Below, in pieces: positions 34,141-43,346 of a stretch of 64,000 nt of DNA. How positions within the stretch are numbered: the stretch's first letter is position 1; every line of letters starts with the position of its first letter. Source of the stretch: an uncultured Prevotellaceae bacterium (GTDB lineage Bacteria > Bacteroidota > Bacteroidia > Bacteroidales > Bacteroidaceae); contig CACXPX010000009.1 of assembly GCA_902769705.1 (NCBI GenBank), positions 1-64,000 on the forward strand. Direction: 5' to 3'. Below the pieces are notes generated by a model. It saw nothing but the letters and a program-made list of their open reading frames with translations. It did not search any database and was not told the origin of the DNA. The position numbers and the translations under genes are program-made.

Positions 34141-35718
34141 ATGAAGAATCTTTACCTCACATTGGCCATGCTCATCGTGCCTCTCGGCATTCAAGCCCAA
34201 TACTATTGGAATGAATATGACGAACCCGAGAAAATGGACTTGGCCAACGAACTGAAATACAACTTTGAGATACAAGCCTCAACCGCTGACGGCAAAACAC
34301 CATTATGGCTCAACGCCAACCGACACGGATTGAGTTCGCTTGAGAAGCAAAACGGCTATGTGCGTGGAAGTCTCATCAGGTCGCTTCGCGCCGATAGCGC
34401 ACGCCGATGGGGAGTGGGATACGGAGTCGATGTGGCCGTACCCATGCATTACACCAACGATTTCATCATTCAACAAGCCTTTGTGGAAGGACGTTGGCTG
34501 CACGGAGCACTAACCATCGGAGCCAAAGAGTACCCAATGGAGATGAAGAACCAAACGCTGAGCACGGGTGGGCAGACACTGGGAATCAATGCACGCCCTG
34601 TTCCTCAAGTGCGCATATCTTTGCCCGAATACTGGCGTATTCCCATTCTTGGCGGGTGGTTCCACCTGAAGGGACATGTCGCATATGGCTTGCTGACAGA
34701 TGACAATTGGCAACGCGACTTCACACAACAACAATCGAAGTACACCAGCGGAACCCGCTTCCATAGCAAAGCTGGATATCTGAAAATCGGAAACGAAGAG
34801 CAGTTCGAACCTTGGTCACTTGAGATGGGGTTGGAAATGGGTGCACTCTTTGGAGGTGAGTCGCATATTCCCATGGGTGACAAAATGGCTGTTTTCAAAG
34901 GAGATAACGGTATCAAGGGCATGTGGCACGCGTTGATGCCTGGTGGAGCCGATGTACCTGAAAAAGGAACCGAATACCAGAATGCAGAAGGCGACCAATT
35001 GGGCAGTTGGATGATACGATTGAACTATGACGACGAAACATGGGCTTTCAGAGCCTACGCTGAGAAGTTCTTCGAAGACCACTCGATGATGCTTCAACTC
35101 GACTACAACGGCTATGGAACGGGCGATGAATGGAATGTCAAGAAAGAACGACGCTTCTTCCTTTACAACATGAAAGACATTCTTCTAGGAGTGGAACTTA
35201 ACTTCAAGTACGGCACGTGGATTCGCAACTTTGTCGCCGAATACTTCTATTCCAAATACCAAAGCGGTCCTGTCTATCACGACCACACACCAGGTTTCCC
35301 CGACCACATCAGCGGCCGAGACGACTATTACAACCATTACATCTATGCAGGATGGCAACATTGGGGACAAGTGATGGGCAACCCACTCTATCGCTCACCC
35401 ATCTACAACGACAACGGAGTTATTCACATTGACAACAACCGCTCTATAGCTTACCATCTGGGAGTAGACGGCACGCCGACTGAACAGTTGGGATATCGAG
35501 TGTTAGTGACCTATCAAAACGGATTGGGCACCTACGATGAGCCCTTCACCCACATGAAACACTTTGTGGGATTCCTGACTGAGGCCTCCTATCAACTACC
35601 CAAAGGATGGAAGGTGAAAGGCGCTTATGCAATGGATTTCGGACATCTTTTGGGTGAGAACTGGGGAGTGCAACTCACCATATCGAAGAGTGGATTCCTG
35701 AAAAAGAAGAAAGATTAG
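34141..35718 (+). CDS. Capsule assembly Wzi-family outer membrane protein
   Basis: 525 aa. Signal peptide (about 1-19, ending IQAQ), then alternating amphipathic strands with many aromatic residues, consistent with an outer membrane beta barrel. The pattern PLWLNANRHGLSS, LTIGAKEYPMEMKNQTLSTGG and the closing GWKVKGAYAMDFGHLLGENWG is that of Bacteroidota Wzi-family proteins, which relate to the lectin-like barrel that holds capsule on the surface. The basic end (LKKKKD) is unusual for a barrel. It lies between the sugar aminotransferase and a small lipoprotein, all on the plus strand. Confidence 0.85.
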   Translation: MKNLYLTLAMLIVPLGIQAQYYWNEYDEPEKMDLANELKYNFEIQASTADGKTPLWLNANRHGLSSLEKQNGYVRGSLIRSLRADSARRWGVGYGVDVAVPMHYTNDFIIQQAFVEGRWLHGALTIGAKEYPMEMKNQTLSTGGQTLGINARPVPQVRISLPEYWRIPILGGWFHLKGHVAYGLLTDDNWQRDFTQQQSKYTSGTRFHSKAGYLKIGNEEQFEPWSLEMGLEMGALFGGESHIPMGDKMAVFKGDNGIKGMWHALMPGGADVPEKGTEYQNAEGDQLGSWMIRLNYDDETWAFRAYAEKFFEDHSMMLQLDYNGYGTGDEWNVKKERRFFLYNMKDILLGVELNFKYGTWIRNFVAEYFYSKYQSGPVYHDHTPGFPDHISGRDDYYNHYIYAGWQHWGQVMGNPLYRSPIYNDNGVIHIDNNRSIAYHLGVDGTPTEQLGYRVLVTYQNGLGTYDEPFTHMKHFVGFLTEASYQLPKGWKVKGAYAMDFGHLLGENWGVQLTISKSGFLKKKKD

Positions 35719-35741
35719 CAAAAAAGGAAGCAACATCACAT

Positions 35742-36221
35742 ATGAAAAGCAGAAACATGAAACATCTGAAATCACATATCAAGCTATTGACTGCCGCCAT
35801 CGTCTGCTTGGCAATAACCGCATGCGGATGGGTGGAGATTGACCATTCGGGCAACGGCCACCTTGACGGCTATTGGCACCTGACATCTATCGACTCGCTG
35901 GCTACGGACAACACACGCGACATGCAAGAAGAGCGCGTATTCTGGTCGGTACAAGGAAGTTTGCTCATCCTCTATTCGCCCGACTTCACCAACACAACGC
36001 AACGGATTGTCTGCCAATTCAAACGCGAGAATAAACAACTCTTCATCATTGAGCCACGCATCTTTGACCGCCCAGCTGGTGACCCACTTTTGGAAGACAT
36101 CGAACAACTCCGCCCATTTGGCATCAACAAATTCGATGAGCGTTTCTCCATTATCACCCTCACGAGCAAACACCTGACCATCGCTACAGATTCACTAAGG
36201 CTCAATTTCAGGAAAATGTAG
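35742..36221 (+). CDS. Lipocalin-like lipoprotein
   Basis: 159 aa. Lipobox LAITAC (Cys27) after a basic N-terminus; a start at M6 is equally possible. The mature part has a lipocalin-like opening (LDGYWHLTSIDS) and a set of beta strands (VFWSVQGSLLILYS, IVCQFKRENKQLFI, SIITLTSKHLTIATDSLRLNFRKM). The ligand is unknown. It starts 23 bp after the Wzi gene and is probably in the same transcript. Confidence 0.75.
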   Translation: MKSRNMKHLKSHIKLLTAAIVCLAITACGWVEIDHSGNGHLDGYWHLTSIDSLATDNTRDMQEERVFWSVQGSLLILYSPDFTNTTQRIVCQFKRENKQLFIIEPRIFDRPAGDPLLEDIEQLRPFGINKFDERFSIITLTSKHLTIATDSLRLNFRKM

Positions 36222-36265
36222 TTACGGGATTCGGGAAACAAACCCAATCAGTATTAATAAACATA

Positions 36266-36375
36266 ACTAAAGTGGCTGCGTCAATAAGCAGATGTAGCAC
36301 ATATAAATAGTACATACGGCATGTACAATGTGTACATGTGGTTTGTACAGTTCGTACATATGGCTTGTACACTTT
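36266..36375 (+). repeat. 22-bp-phased array with three GTACAT palindromes
   Basis: Between the lipocalin-like gene and the converging sugar transferase gene. Three 17-bp near-palindromes start at 36310, 36332 and 36354 (first: GTACATACGGCATGTAC), separated by 5-nt spacers AATGT and AGTTC, so the period is exactly 22 bp. A preceding unit starts at 36288 (GCAGATGTAGCACATA). The stretch 36272-36326 aligns with 23082-23137. Confidence 0.8.
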
Positions 36376-36439
36376 CAATCAACTATGTCTTGTTATGGCG
36401 AACAGTACCTTTTGTGTTTTTGGACAATAGCAATAACTA

Positions 36440-37069
36440 TTAAAACTTCTTTCCAAAAACAATATTGATGAATGTCTTGATGAGCAATTTGGTATCGAAC
36501 CACCACGAGCGATGCTCCAAATAATAAAGGTCAAGTTCCAGGCGGCGGAGCATCTTTTCCAATGTGTCGGTATAACCGTTGTAAAGTGTGGCATACGAAG
36601 TGACACCCGGGCGGATCTGATAAAGATAAACATATCGCTGGTCGCGCTCCATAATCTGGTCGATATAATATTTTCGCTCGGGACGCGGACCTATGAAAGC
36701 CATATCGCCTTTCAACACATTCCAAAGTTGTGGCAGTTCGTCAAGATGGTGCAAACGGAGGAAACGCCCCACCTTTGTCATTCTTGTCTCGTTCTCGTGC
36801 TGATAAAGAGCTGGGCCATCTTTCTCGGCATCTACACGCATGGAACGGAATTTATAAATGTAAAAAGGACGACCAAAACGACCAATACGCTCCTGCTTAA
36901 ATATAGCAGGACCTCCGTCTTCGCGTCTCACGGCAATATAGCATATCAAGAAAAGAGGCGAAAACAAGACCAGGCTGACCGCCGCAACGCAAAAATCAAA
37001 CATCCGCTTGACATTGCGCTCGAATTCGTTCATGCCATCCAATACGTATCCGTTTTCGAGTTTGGTCAT
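36440..37069 (-). CDS. Initiating sugar-phosphate transferase (undecaprenyl-phosphate glycosyl-1-phosphate transferase)
   Basis: 209-aa bacterial sugar transferase of the PglC/WcaJ-C type, loading the first sugar phosphate onto undecaprenyl phosphate. One N-terminal membrane segment ([20 protein letters not shown]) precedes the cytoplasmic catalytic part with KFRSM, the DE of [17 protein letters not shown] and a C-terminal [23 protein letters not shown]. No N-terminal CoA-binding domain, so it is the minimal form. The frame is open to a TTG at 37135, but ATG 37069 is chosen. Confidence 0.93.
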   Translation of the reverse strand: MTKLENGYVLDGMNEFERNVKRMFDFCVAAVSLVLFSPLFLICYIAVRREDGGPAIFKQERIGRFGRPFYIYKFRSMRVDAEKDGPALYQHENETRMTKVGRFLRLHHLDELPQLWNVLKGDMAFIGPRPERKYYIDQIMERDQRYVYLYQIRPGVTSYATLYNGYTDTLEKMLRRLELDLYYLEHRSWWFDTKLLIKTFINIVFGKKF

Positions 37070-37222
37070 ATAGTAGTTTTGTCGTTTATATTTAAAACGA
37101 CCATACGCCCTATTTATTGCATGGATAATGAACAAAAAAACAAGGAAAATCGGAAAAGAAGTGAGTCGAAAATGCTATGTTTTTGAGCATCAACAACATA
37201 GCAACATTCAATCAAAACAACA

Positions 37223-38035
37223 TCAGTTTTTACCCGACATTTTCGACTTAAGGAAACGACGGCTGTCACATTTACGTTTCCACACCTTTAATAAATAAGA
37301 AGGCATGAACAGAAAATAGAAATAAAGATAAGACTTCAAGATGCCAAAGCCAAGAATATCGTGATAAACTCTGACATTATACTTAATCAACGAGAACTTT
37401 TGGCTCGATAGCGACCCCTGCCGATTGCGATAGAGTGTCAACGGCTCTGTGATGGCATGACATACTTTGCACTCCCTTAAGATAGTCAGCAACATTGCCC
37501 AATCTTGGCGTTTGCGAAGGGTGGGCATATAGAACTTGCGCCCCAAGAGTTGCGTGTCGTAGATGGCTGTAGAGCAACCAATCTTGTTATCTCGTTTCAA
37601 CATTCCATAAGTGATACGCTCAGGGGAAATGGATATTCCCGTCTCCTCGCCGTTTTCATCACAAATGATATAAGATGTACTGCACAAAGCACAACTCTTG
37701 CGATACATATATGCAATCTGCCGCTCAAGTTTGTCTGACAGCCACCTGTCATCGCCATCGCAAAAAGCAATATATCTGCCCACCGCCCGCTTGATGGATT
37801 GGTTGCGAGCATATCCAGGGCCTTTATTTTCGTCCAAATACTCCACCTTCACCCGAGAATCCGCCTGGCTATAGCGCTGAAGAATCTCACGAGTTGAGGC
37901 ATCTGTAGAGCAGTCGTCTGTGATGAGCAGTTCCAAGTTCGTATGCGTCTGGTTCAACACACTGGCTATGCTGTCGGAAAGAAATTTTCCGGCATTATAT
38001 GTAGGCATGATGACAGATACTAATTCTTGGTTCAT
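37223..38035 (-). CDS. Family 2 glycosyltransferase
   Basis: 270-aa GT-A fold enzyme transferring sugar from a nucleotide donor to the growing glycan. Start VSVIMPTYNAGKFL, then LLITDDCSTDAS, FCDGDDRWLSDKLERQ (DxD-type metal site) and the conserved KRQDWAMLL. The last 40 residues are basic and aromatic and may touch the membrane. ATG 38035 is used: it lies 28 bp from a minus-strand TACCTTTG box at 38063-38070, whereas the longer frame would start inside that box. Confidence 0.9.
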   Translation of the reverse strand: MNQELVSVIMPTYNAGKFLSDSIASVLNQTHTNLELLITDDCSTDASTREILQRYSQADSRVKVEYLDENKGPGYARNQSIKRAVGRYIAFCDGDDRWLSDKLERQIAYMYRKSCALCSTSYIICDENGEETGISISPERITYGMLKRDNKIGCSTAIYDTQLLGRKFYMPTLRKRQDWAMLLTILRECKVCHAITEPLTLYRNRQGSLSSQKFSLIKYNVRVYHDILGFGILKSYLYFYFLFMPSYLLKVWKRKCDSRRFLKSKMSGKN

Positions 38036-38062
38036 ATCTCTGCTTTTGGAAGATAGCGGCTG

Positions 38063-38121
38063 CAAAGGTATGAAATAATTATGAATTTAGACTTATTTAT
38101 TACGATTATTTTGTATCTTTG
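38063..38121. promoter_or_regulatory. Divergent promoters between GT2 and ATP-grasp genes
   Basis: TACCTTTG on the minus strand (38063-38070) and TATCTTTG on the plus strand (38114-38121). Each is within 30 bp of the start codon it serves. Confidence 0.65.
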
Positions 38122-38145
38122 CATCGTTTAAGATTGAAAAAGAGT

Positions 38146-39060
38146 ATGTTGAAAGATAGAATAAAGGCGCTCATAGCAAAACCAGTCGAATGGATGGGAG
38201 AGCATTATCCCGTCACATTGGTAAGGTTGCGCTATCTTGCCCGCTTTCATCGCTTGCCCAACCTTAAGAACCCGATTGACCTGAACGAGAAAATACTATA
38301 TCTGAAACTTTTTACTGACACATCCGAATGGACACGACTCGCTGACAAATACAAGGTCCGCGACTATGTGCGCAGTTGTGGACTAGAGGATATTCTCATC
38401 CCACTTTATGGTGCTTGGGAACACGTGGAGGACATCCCATTCGATGAGTTGCCTCAAACCTTCATATTGAAAGCAAACAATGGAGATGGAAAAGGCACAA
38501 ACCTAAAGATTGACAAGGCGAAGATGAAAGATGAGGATTGGGATGCTTTGAAAAAGACATTGAGTAATTGGCTTTCCCAAAAACATATCGGCGCGTTATC
38601 GGCTGAACCGCAATATCGTGGCATTAAGCCTAAAATTCTAGCTGAACAATTATTGGAAACCGATGAAGGACAACCATCGTTGATTGACTACAAACTATGG
38701 TGTTTTAATGGAGAGCCCCATTCATTCCTCGTATGCTCAGATCGTAAGGAAAACGGTCACGATACATCGCTGGGCTGCTACGACCTTGACTGGAATTATC
38801 ATCCCGAACACTTGATGGAATCCGAACGCTATCCTATTGCCAAGAATCCTCTTCCACGACCTCAATGCTTAGAAAAAATGAAAGAGTTAGCACGTGTATT
38901 GGCTAAAGGATTCCCGGAAGTGCGGGTTGACTTCTACGAGGCACAAGGAAAGGTTTATTTTGGTGAACTCACGTTCACTTCTCTCGGAGGTATGATGAAT
39001 TATTATTCTCCAGAATATCTACAGGCAATGGGCAAGCATGTTACTATAAAAAAAAGTTGA
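38146..39060 (+). CDS. TupA-like ATP-grasp protein
   Basis: 304 aa, ATP-grasp fold of the TupA/polysaccharide type found in exopolysaccharide clusters; such enzymes are thought to ligate an amino or carboxyl group to a glycan or peptide precursor. Seen are NEKILYLKL, ADKYKVRDYV, FILKANNGDGKG (ATP-binding loop), LIDYKLWCFNGEPH, and EVRVDFYEAQGKVYFGELTFTS with the metal-binding acidic residues. Start at ATG 38146; the longer frame begins inside the promoter box. Followed 5 bp later by a GH16 gene. Confidence 0.88.
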   Translation: MLKDRIKALIAKPVEWMGEHYPVTLVRLRYLARFHRLPNLKNPIDLNEKILYLKLFTDTSEWTRLADKYKVRDYVRSCGLEDILIPLYGAWEHVEDIPFDELPQTFILKANNGDGKGTNLKIDKAKMKDEDWDALKKTLSNWLSQKHIGALSAEPQYRGIKPKILAEQLLETDEGQPSLIDYKLWCFNGEPHSFLVCSDRKENGHDTSLGCYDLDWNYHPEHLMESERYPIAKNPLPRPQCLEKMKELARVLAKGFPEVRVDFYEAQGKVYFGELTFTSLGGMMNYYSPEYLQAMGKHVTIKKS

Positions 39061-39065
39061 ACGAT

Positions 39066-39860
39066 ATGCGGAACGGAATAATTGCAATAGCTATGCTACT
39101 GACCTTTGCCGCAGACACTTCAAAAGTTGGTGCACAAGAAGCCCAATGGCAACTTGTGTTCAGCGATGAATTCGACCTGCCTAACGGCAGCCAGCCTGAA
39201 GCAAAGAAATGGAACCGCACAAATAGCGGAACCAGCCCTTGGAACCGTTGGATTAACAATAATTCTAAAGATGTCGTCTACATCAAAAACGGAAGACTTA
39301 TTTGTCGCGCTATTCCCAATCGTTCGAATAAGAATGAAATGCTGACAGGAGCTGTTGACACAAAAGGGAAATTCTCTTTTCAATACGGAAAGGTTGAAGT
39401 GCGTATGAGAACCAACATGAAAGTGGGCAATTTCCCTGCCGCATGGATGGTTCCCGTGCCAGGAGCTGACAAACGATATGGTGAAATAGACATCGTAGAA
39501 ATGTTTGGAAATCAAGGGAAATCAGCACATACAGTTCATACACATCGGTCGTTTTCTTTAAAGAAAGAAGGATTGACACGCGAACGGAAAATCGACCTGA
39601 ATGTCAAGAAATGGCATGTCTATGGAGTGGAATGGGACAAGAATTGCATTGTATGGACTGTTGACGGAAATGAAGTCTTTCGCTATAATCGGTCAGAAGC
39701 AAAACAAATGCAAGAAGAAGGTCAATGGACTTTTGACCGGCCTTTCTATTTGATACTCAACCAAAGTGTAGGAAACGGAAGTCACCCCTTGCTCGTTCCT
39801 AATGTCAAAACCACTTATGAGACGCAGTTCGATTGGATTCGTGTATATCAGAAACGTTAG
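39066..39860 (+). CDS. Secreted family 16 glycoside hydrolase
   Basis: 264-aa GH16 endo-beta-glycanase (laminarinase/lichenase/agarase group). Signal peptide about 1-23, then LVFSDEFD, WNRWINNN, and the catalytic ExDxxE in GEIDIVEMFG (nucleophile and acid/base Glu). C-terminal strands WTFDRPFYLILNQSVGNG and FDWIRVYQKR are typical. Within a polysaccharide synthesis cluster such an enzyme probably trims or releases the polymer rather than serving nutrition. ATG 39066 is preferred to a TTG at 39057 that overlaps the ATP-grasp stop. Confidence 0.9.
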   Translation: MRNGIIAIAMLLTFAADTSKVGAQEAQWQLVFSDEFDLPNGSQPEAKKWNRTNSGTSPWNRWINNNSKDVVYIKNGRLICRAIPNRSNKNEMLTGAVDTKGKFSFQYGKVEVRMRTNMKVGNFPAAWMVPVPGADKRYGEIDIVEMFGNQGKSAHTVHTHRSFSLKKEGLTRERKIDLNVKKWHVYGVEWDKNCIVWTVDGNEVFRYNRSEAKQMQEEGQWTFDRPFYLILNQSVGNGSHPLLVPNVKTTYETQFDWIRVYQKR

Positions 39861-39872
39861 AGGAATCTTATT

Positions 39873-40886
39873 TTATGGAAGCCTTTTCTTGATGAATTCT
39901 GCAACTACGCCCCATGAGTCAGCAGGATTCATTCGAAAGAAGTTTTTGATGATGTCCATTCGATTCACTCGCCTATATAGCTTGTTGCAACGTCTGACTT
40001 GTGCGTAGTATTTTTCATTTTCTTTATTGATGTCGAGTAGCGTGTTAAGATACTCAACGCTATATTTGCTTGGCACGTCATCAACAACCTCCGGACAAAA
40101 ATCGTTACCTATTTTAATGTACTCATAACCAATTCTGGGTTCGGCTGCCAAGTCTACATTAACAACAAGTCCGTATTTCGTAGGTTCCCAAGGCATATTG
40201 AACACAAAGTTGCCAAGCGAATAGTAAATCCATTGCCCTTTATACTGTTCGCATCCTTGCATCACATGAGGATGCATACCTATGACGAGATTCACTCCGC
40301 TGTCAATCAACGCATGGGCAAACTGCTTTTGGTCGATATAAGGATAGCTGATGAACTCGTTCCCCCAATGTACGAAGGCGATACGAAAGTCGCAGTCTTC
40401 GTGTGCCCGTATTTCCGCCCTAACATCCTCCAATTCAGGCAAGTGCCAATAAAGGGGAGATTCTGTGAAATTGTCTGGACGTTGACAAAAGGCGATGAGG
40501 GCGACACGCTTTCCCTGGTGTTCGAACACGTGTGTCCGCTTCGCATTGCTTCCAGCGTAGGCAACCCCCTTTTCATCAAAATAATCAAGCATGCTCTGGT
40601 AGGCTTCTGCACCATGTTGCATCACATGATTGTTGGCCACACCATAAAAATCAAAGTGTTGAATGTGATTCAGATGTTGTGGGCTGATGATGAACTGCTT
40701 TGCTTTCAATCCCACATTGCCCGACTTGTCAGCACAAACGCATTCCATGTTACCTATCCAATAGTCATCGGATTTTCTTTGCAAACGTCCGAATGGCGAC
40801 AATCCTTTCTTGATTTTACCGCCAACCCCGATGCCCATATCAAAATAACCATCTGAGAAGTTAATGTCTCCGACTATCCTAAGCAT
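39873..40886 (-). CDS. CapA-family metallophosphatase-fold protein
   Basis: 337 aa, CapA/PgsA group of the calcineurin-like superfamily, named from the capsule (poly-gamma-glutamate) system. Metal-ligand motifs in order: GDINFSDG, GNMECV, VANNHVMQHG, FVHWGNEF and VIGMHPHVMQG. No signal peptide or membrane segment is evident, unlike many CapA proteins, so it may act in the cytoplasm. It is the last gene of a minus-strand trio with a GT2 and the WbsX gene, starting 7 bp after the GT2 stop. The role here is inferred to be modification or turnover of a surface polymer. Confidence 0.88.
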   Translation of the reverse strand: MLRIVGDINFSDGYFDMGIGVGGKIKKGLSPFGRLQRKSDDYWIGNMECVCADKSGNVGLKAKQFIISPQHLNHIQHFDFYGVANNHVMQHGAEAYQSMLDYFDEKGVAYAGSNAKRTHVFEHQGKRVALIAFCQRPDNFTESPLYWHLPELEDVRAEIRAHEDCDFRIAFVHWGNEFISYPYIDQKQFAHALIDSGVNLVIGMHPHVMQGCEQYKGQWIYYSLGNFVFNMPWEPTKYGLVVNVDLAAEPRIGYEYIKIGNDFCPEVVDDVPSKYSVEYLNTLLDINKENEKYYAQVRRCNKLYRRVNRMDIIKNFFRMNPADSWGVVAEFIKKRLP

Positions 40887-40893
40887 ACTTTAA

Positions 40894-41700
40894 TTATTTA
40901 AATACATTCCTTGAATAGATACCACGAAGCATAGCTTTCAAAACACAAAGACTTGAGCAATTCTCTTTATAAAGTGAGCGTTTGGTTATCGTAGTGTAGA
41001 AAGCAAAAAGAGTAGCAAAGAATATCCCCATATATCTTTCTGTTTCCCATCCTTTTTGAAGATAAAAAGTCTCGTTGTAGCCCGTAAACCATGTAGAAGT
41101 CGTTCGCTCTTGCAATGATACAATATGTTTGGGTACAAAAAACACTTTCAATCCGTTGTGAAGACAGTCGTATAAGAATTTGTTCTCCTCACCAGCTCCA
41201 TGCCCAGTTCCCGCTCCCATTTCTTCATCAAAGAAGATTCCTTTTTCTTCGATTCTTTGCCGGCGGAAAACAATTTGAATACTGGAGATGCGGAGAGCTG
41301 AGAGATATCCTAACTTTTTAACTTTGTTACTATAATTCTTTTGTCGTTTTCCTCCCACTGTGAAATCAAATGCAATGATATCGGCTTGAGGGTATTTCTG
41401 AAATGCCTCTATGATGGTCTGTGGATAATCGGTGTCCAGACATTCGTCATCATCAGCTATCAAGCACAGGTCTGCCCGTGAGTTCCTGATAGCCATATTC
41501 CGGCTCTTAGACAATCCTCTCTCTTTGGTAGATATGAATTTTATCTTACAAGGATTTCCTGCAGAATTGTTGAAACTAACATCTACAGTATTATCGATGT
41601 CACACTGGTTTACAATCACGGCATCGCTTTGCAAATTCACCTGACTCGCAATGCTGGCATCTGACTGGTGCATACACGATAAAAGGACTTCCAAATTCAT
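40894..41700 (-). CDS. Glycosyltransferase family 2-like protein, short N-terminus
   Basis: 268 aa. The middle matches GT-A enzymes: KFISTKERGLSKSRNMAIRNS followed by LCLIADDDECLD, the DDD metal site, and then FDEEMGAGTGHGAGEENKFL, a catalytic ED-type segment. The N-terminal strand usually carrying the nucleotide-binding VSVIIPTYN is replaced by MNLEVLLSCMHQSD, so it is a divergent member rather than a truncation. C-terminal 60 residues include a possible membrane-associated stretch. Overlaps the upstream WbsX gene by ATGA. Confidence 0.82.
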   Translation of the reverse strand: MNLEVLLSCMHQSDASIASQVNLQSDAVIVNQCDIDNTVDVSFNNSAGNPCKIKFISTKERGLSKSRNMAIRNSRADLCLIADDDECLDTDYPQTIIEAFQKYPQADIIAFDFTVGGKRQKNYSNKVKKLGYLSALRISSIQIVFRRQRIEEKGIFFDEEMGAGTGHGAGEENKFLYDCLHNGLKVFFVPKHIVSLQERTTSTWFTGYNETFYLQKGWETERYMGIFFATLFAFYTTITKRSLYKENCSSLCVLKAMLRGIYSRNVFK

Positions 41701-42860
41701 AATAGCGTTTGTTTTAGAGCATCAAGAAATCCGTGTCCGTATTTCAAATCAGGTTCCACATAATTACCTTCCCCCCACTCGTTCCAAGAACGCAAGAAAA
41801 GAATCTTGTGCTCTTCCTCCTTGTCCTTCACCACCTTCAGCGCTTGTTCAATGTGCTCACGGAAATGCTGTGGTGTAGCATTCACATAAATACCATCTGC
41901 CACATTTGCACGAGGCGTGCGGTCCCATTGGGGCATTATCGTTGGAAAAATATTCTCCCAACTGTCTTCGGGTGCAAAGAAATGTTTCATCACCTTTGGA
42001 TAATTGAGCCTGCTTGTAGGAAGAAAAGGAAACATTTTGTTAACCTTCTGTCGAACCAACCGTTTATATTTCCCTTCGCTAACCATCTCTGCCCGCGACT
42101 TTCCAAACGAATTAATACCATCAAAGCCCAGTTTCAGGAGATTCTGATAGACTTCCTCACTACTCTCCAAATTGGGAATCACACGTTCTATCGTACCATC
42201 TTCCTTGCGTTTTACAGTAGTAGTGGAATTACAGATGGCAACAAAATAGATGCCCGCCAGACCATTCTGCTCAGCAAGACGACGCCACAACTCCATGAAA
42301 TGTGTCACATCGGTGAAATGGTAGGGATCAAAGATGCAAAAGATGGGCTTACCGTCAACAGTTATATAGCGATGGTCTCGAAATGCCGGCAACACATACT
42401 CAAAATGTTGTGTGTAATCGGCATCGCCAAGATATTCTTGCTTGGCAATGTAGCAATTGTCGGCTTTACGCACGATGTCCTTGCCACGATTCCATGTCTT
42501 CGTTGTCCAGTCGTGATTGCCCCAAGCCAAACAAAAAGGGAAGTCAGGCTTTCCACTCTCAAGAACCTCTTTGAAAGGCCGTTCCAACAACATTTTGCCG
42601 TTGCCAAACCAATAGTGCCAATAGCAAAATCCCTCAACGCCTGCCTCACGAGCCATTGCAGCCTGCATCTCCCTCACTTCGGGCATACGAAGATCATAGA
42701 AGCCCAAATCGGCTGGAATACGTGGCTGGTAGTGACCGCGAAACAATGGCCGTGCTTGGGCAACATTGGTCCACTCTGTAAAGCCTTTCCCCCAAACGGC
42801 ATCATTCTCGGGAATGGGATGGAATTGTGGGAGGTAATATGCTATAACGCGCGCTTTCAT
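41697..42860 (-). CDS. WbsX-type GH99-like protein
   Basis: 387 aa, glycosyltransferase WbsX / glycoside hydrolase 99-like domain, common in O-antigen and exopolysaccharide clusters. Clear motifs are YYLPQFHPIPENDAVWGKGF, TEWTNVAQARPLF, GFCYWHYWFGNG, FCLAWGNHDWT and, near the end, RSWNEWGEGNYVEP. In true GH99 enzymes Glu residues in the last motif are catalytic (endo-mannosidase). Whether it cleaves or modifies a glycan is not known. No signal peptide. First gene of the minus-strand trio. Confidence 0.9.
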   Translation of the reverse strand: MKARVIAYYLPQFHPIPENDAVWGKGFTEWTNVAQARPLFRGHYQPRIPADLGFYDLRMPEVREMQAAMAREAGVEGFCYWHYWFGNGKMLLERPFKEVLESGKPDFPFCLAWGNHDWTTKTWNRGKDIVRKADNCYIAKQEYLGDADYTQHFEYVLPAFRDHRYITVDGKPIFCIFDPYHFTDVTHFMELWRRLAEQNGLAGIYFVAICNSTTTVKRKEDGTIERVIPNLESSEEVYQNLLKLGFDGINSFGKSRAEMVSEGKYKRLVRQKVNKMFPFLPTSRLNYPKVMKHFFAPEDSWENIFPTIMPQWDRTPRANVADGIYVNATPQHFREHIEQALKVVKDKEEEHKILFLRSWNEWGEGNYVEPDLKYGHGFLDALKQTLL

Positions 42861-42989
42861 TTACTCGATTTCCTTATTATTATTAAGAACGTTCAACGAG
42901 GTGTTTTTATTGTTAAACTCGTGTTTTTTATTTTGGCAAAGATTGCTTCCACAATAGCATGGAATAAGAGCCGAAATGGCCAGATGGGG

Positions 42990-43150
42990 CATCTGTCTTT
43001 TTCAGAGCATACATCTGATGGAGTCAGAAGCATCATCTGATGATGTCATTACATGCTTCTGATGAAGTAAAATAAATTATTTTGCAAAGTAAAATAAATT
43101 ATTTTAGTCGGTAAAATAAATTATTTTGGTCAGTAAAATAAATTATTTTA
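42990..43150 (+). repeat. 22-bp-phased array with two unit types
   Basis: Between the WbsX gene and the acyltransferase gene. Units at 42990, 43012, 43034 are of the CATCTGATG type; from 43056 the register continues without a break into four units containing GTAAAATAAATTATTTT (starts 43067, 43089, 43111, 43133) with 5-nt spacers GCAAA, AGTCG and GGTCA. The latter part (43066-43149) is the exact reverse complement of 63330-63413. The rest of the gap 42861-43346 holds only the acyltransferase promoter. Confidence 0.85.
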
Positions 43151-43304
43151 CTACGCCAAAAGATACATATGAGAGGATTATATGTGGCAAATGGCATTGT
43201 CATGTCTATGCTTTAACCATTACACCAACCACACCACAACGATGAAAAGCATCAATTATTGGCAAATTCTGGAAGGAATTGAAGTGAATGTTCTTTTTTT
43301 TGAG

Positions 43305-43312
43305 TATCTTTG
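43305..43312 (+). promoter_or_regulatory. Promoter box of the acyltransferase gene
   Basis: TATCTTTG, 35 bp before ATG 43347; it lies inside the longer open frame from 43182, which is therefore not the real start. Confidence 0.6.
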
Positions 43313-43346
43313 CAATCAGTATATTAGGAAATTGCATGCGATAAAT

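Noticed and set aside
40894-41700. Truncated glycosyltransferase pseudogene
   Set aside because: N-terminus is divergent, but the frame is intact, overlaps its neighbour by ATGA and keeps the DDD and ED-type motifs.
41733-43040. 435-aa frame antisense to the WbsX gene
   Set aside because: Shadow of the WbsX codons; the opposite strand has all family motifs.
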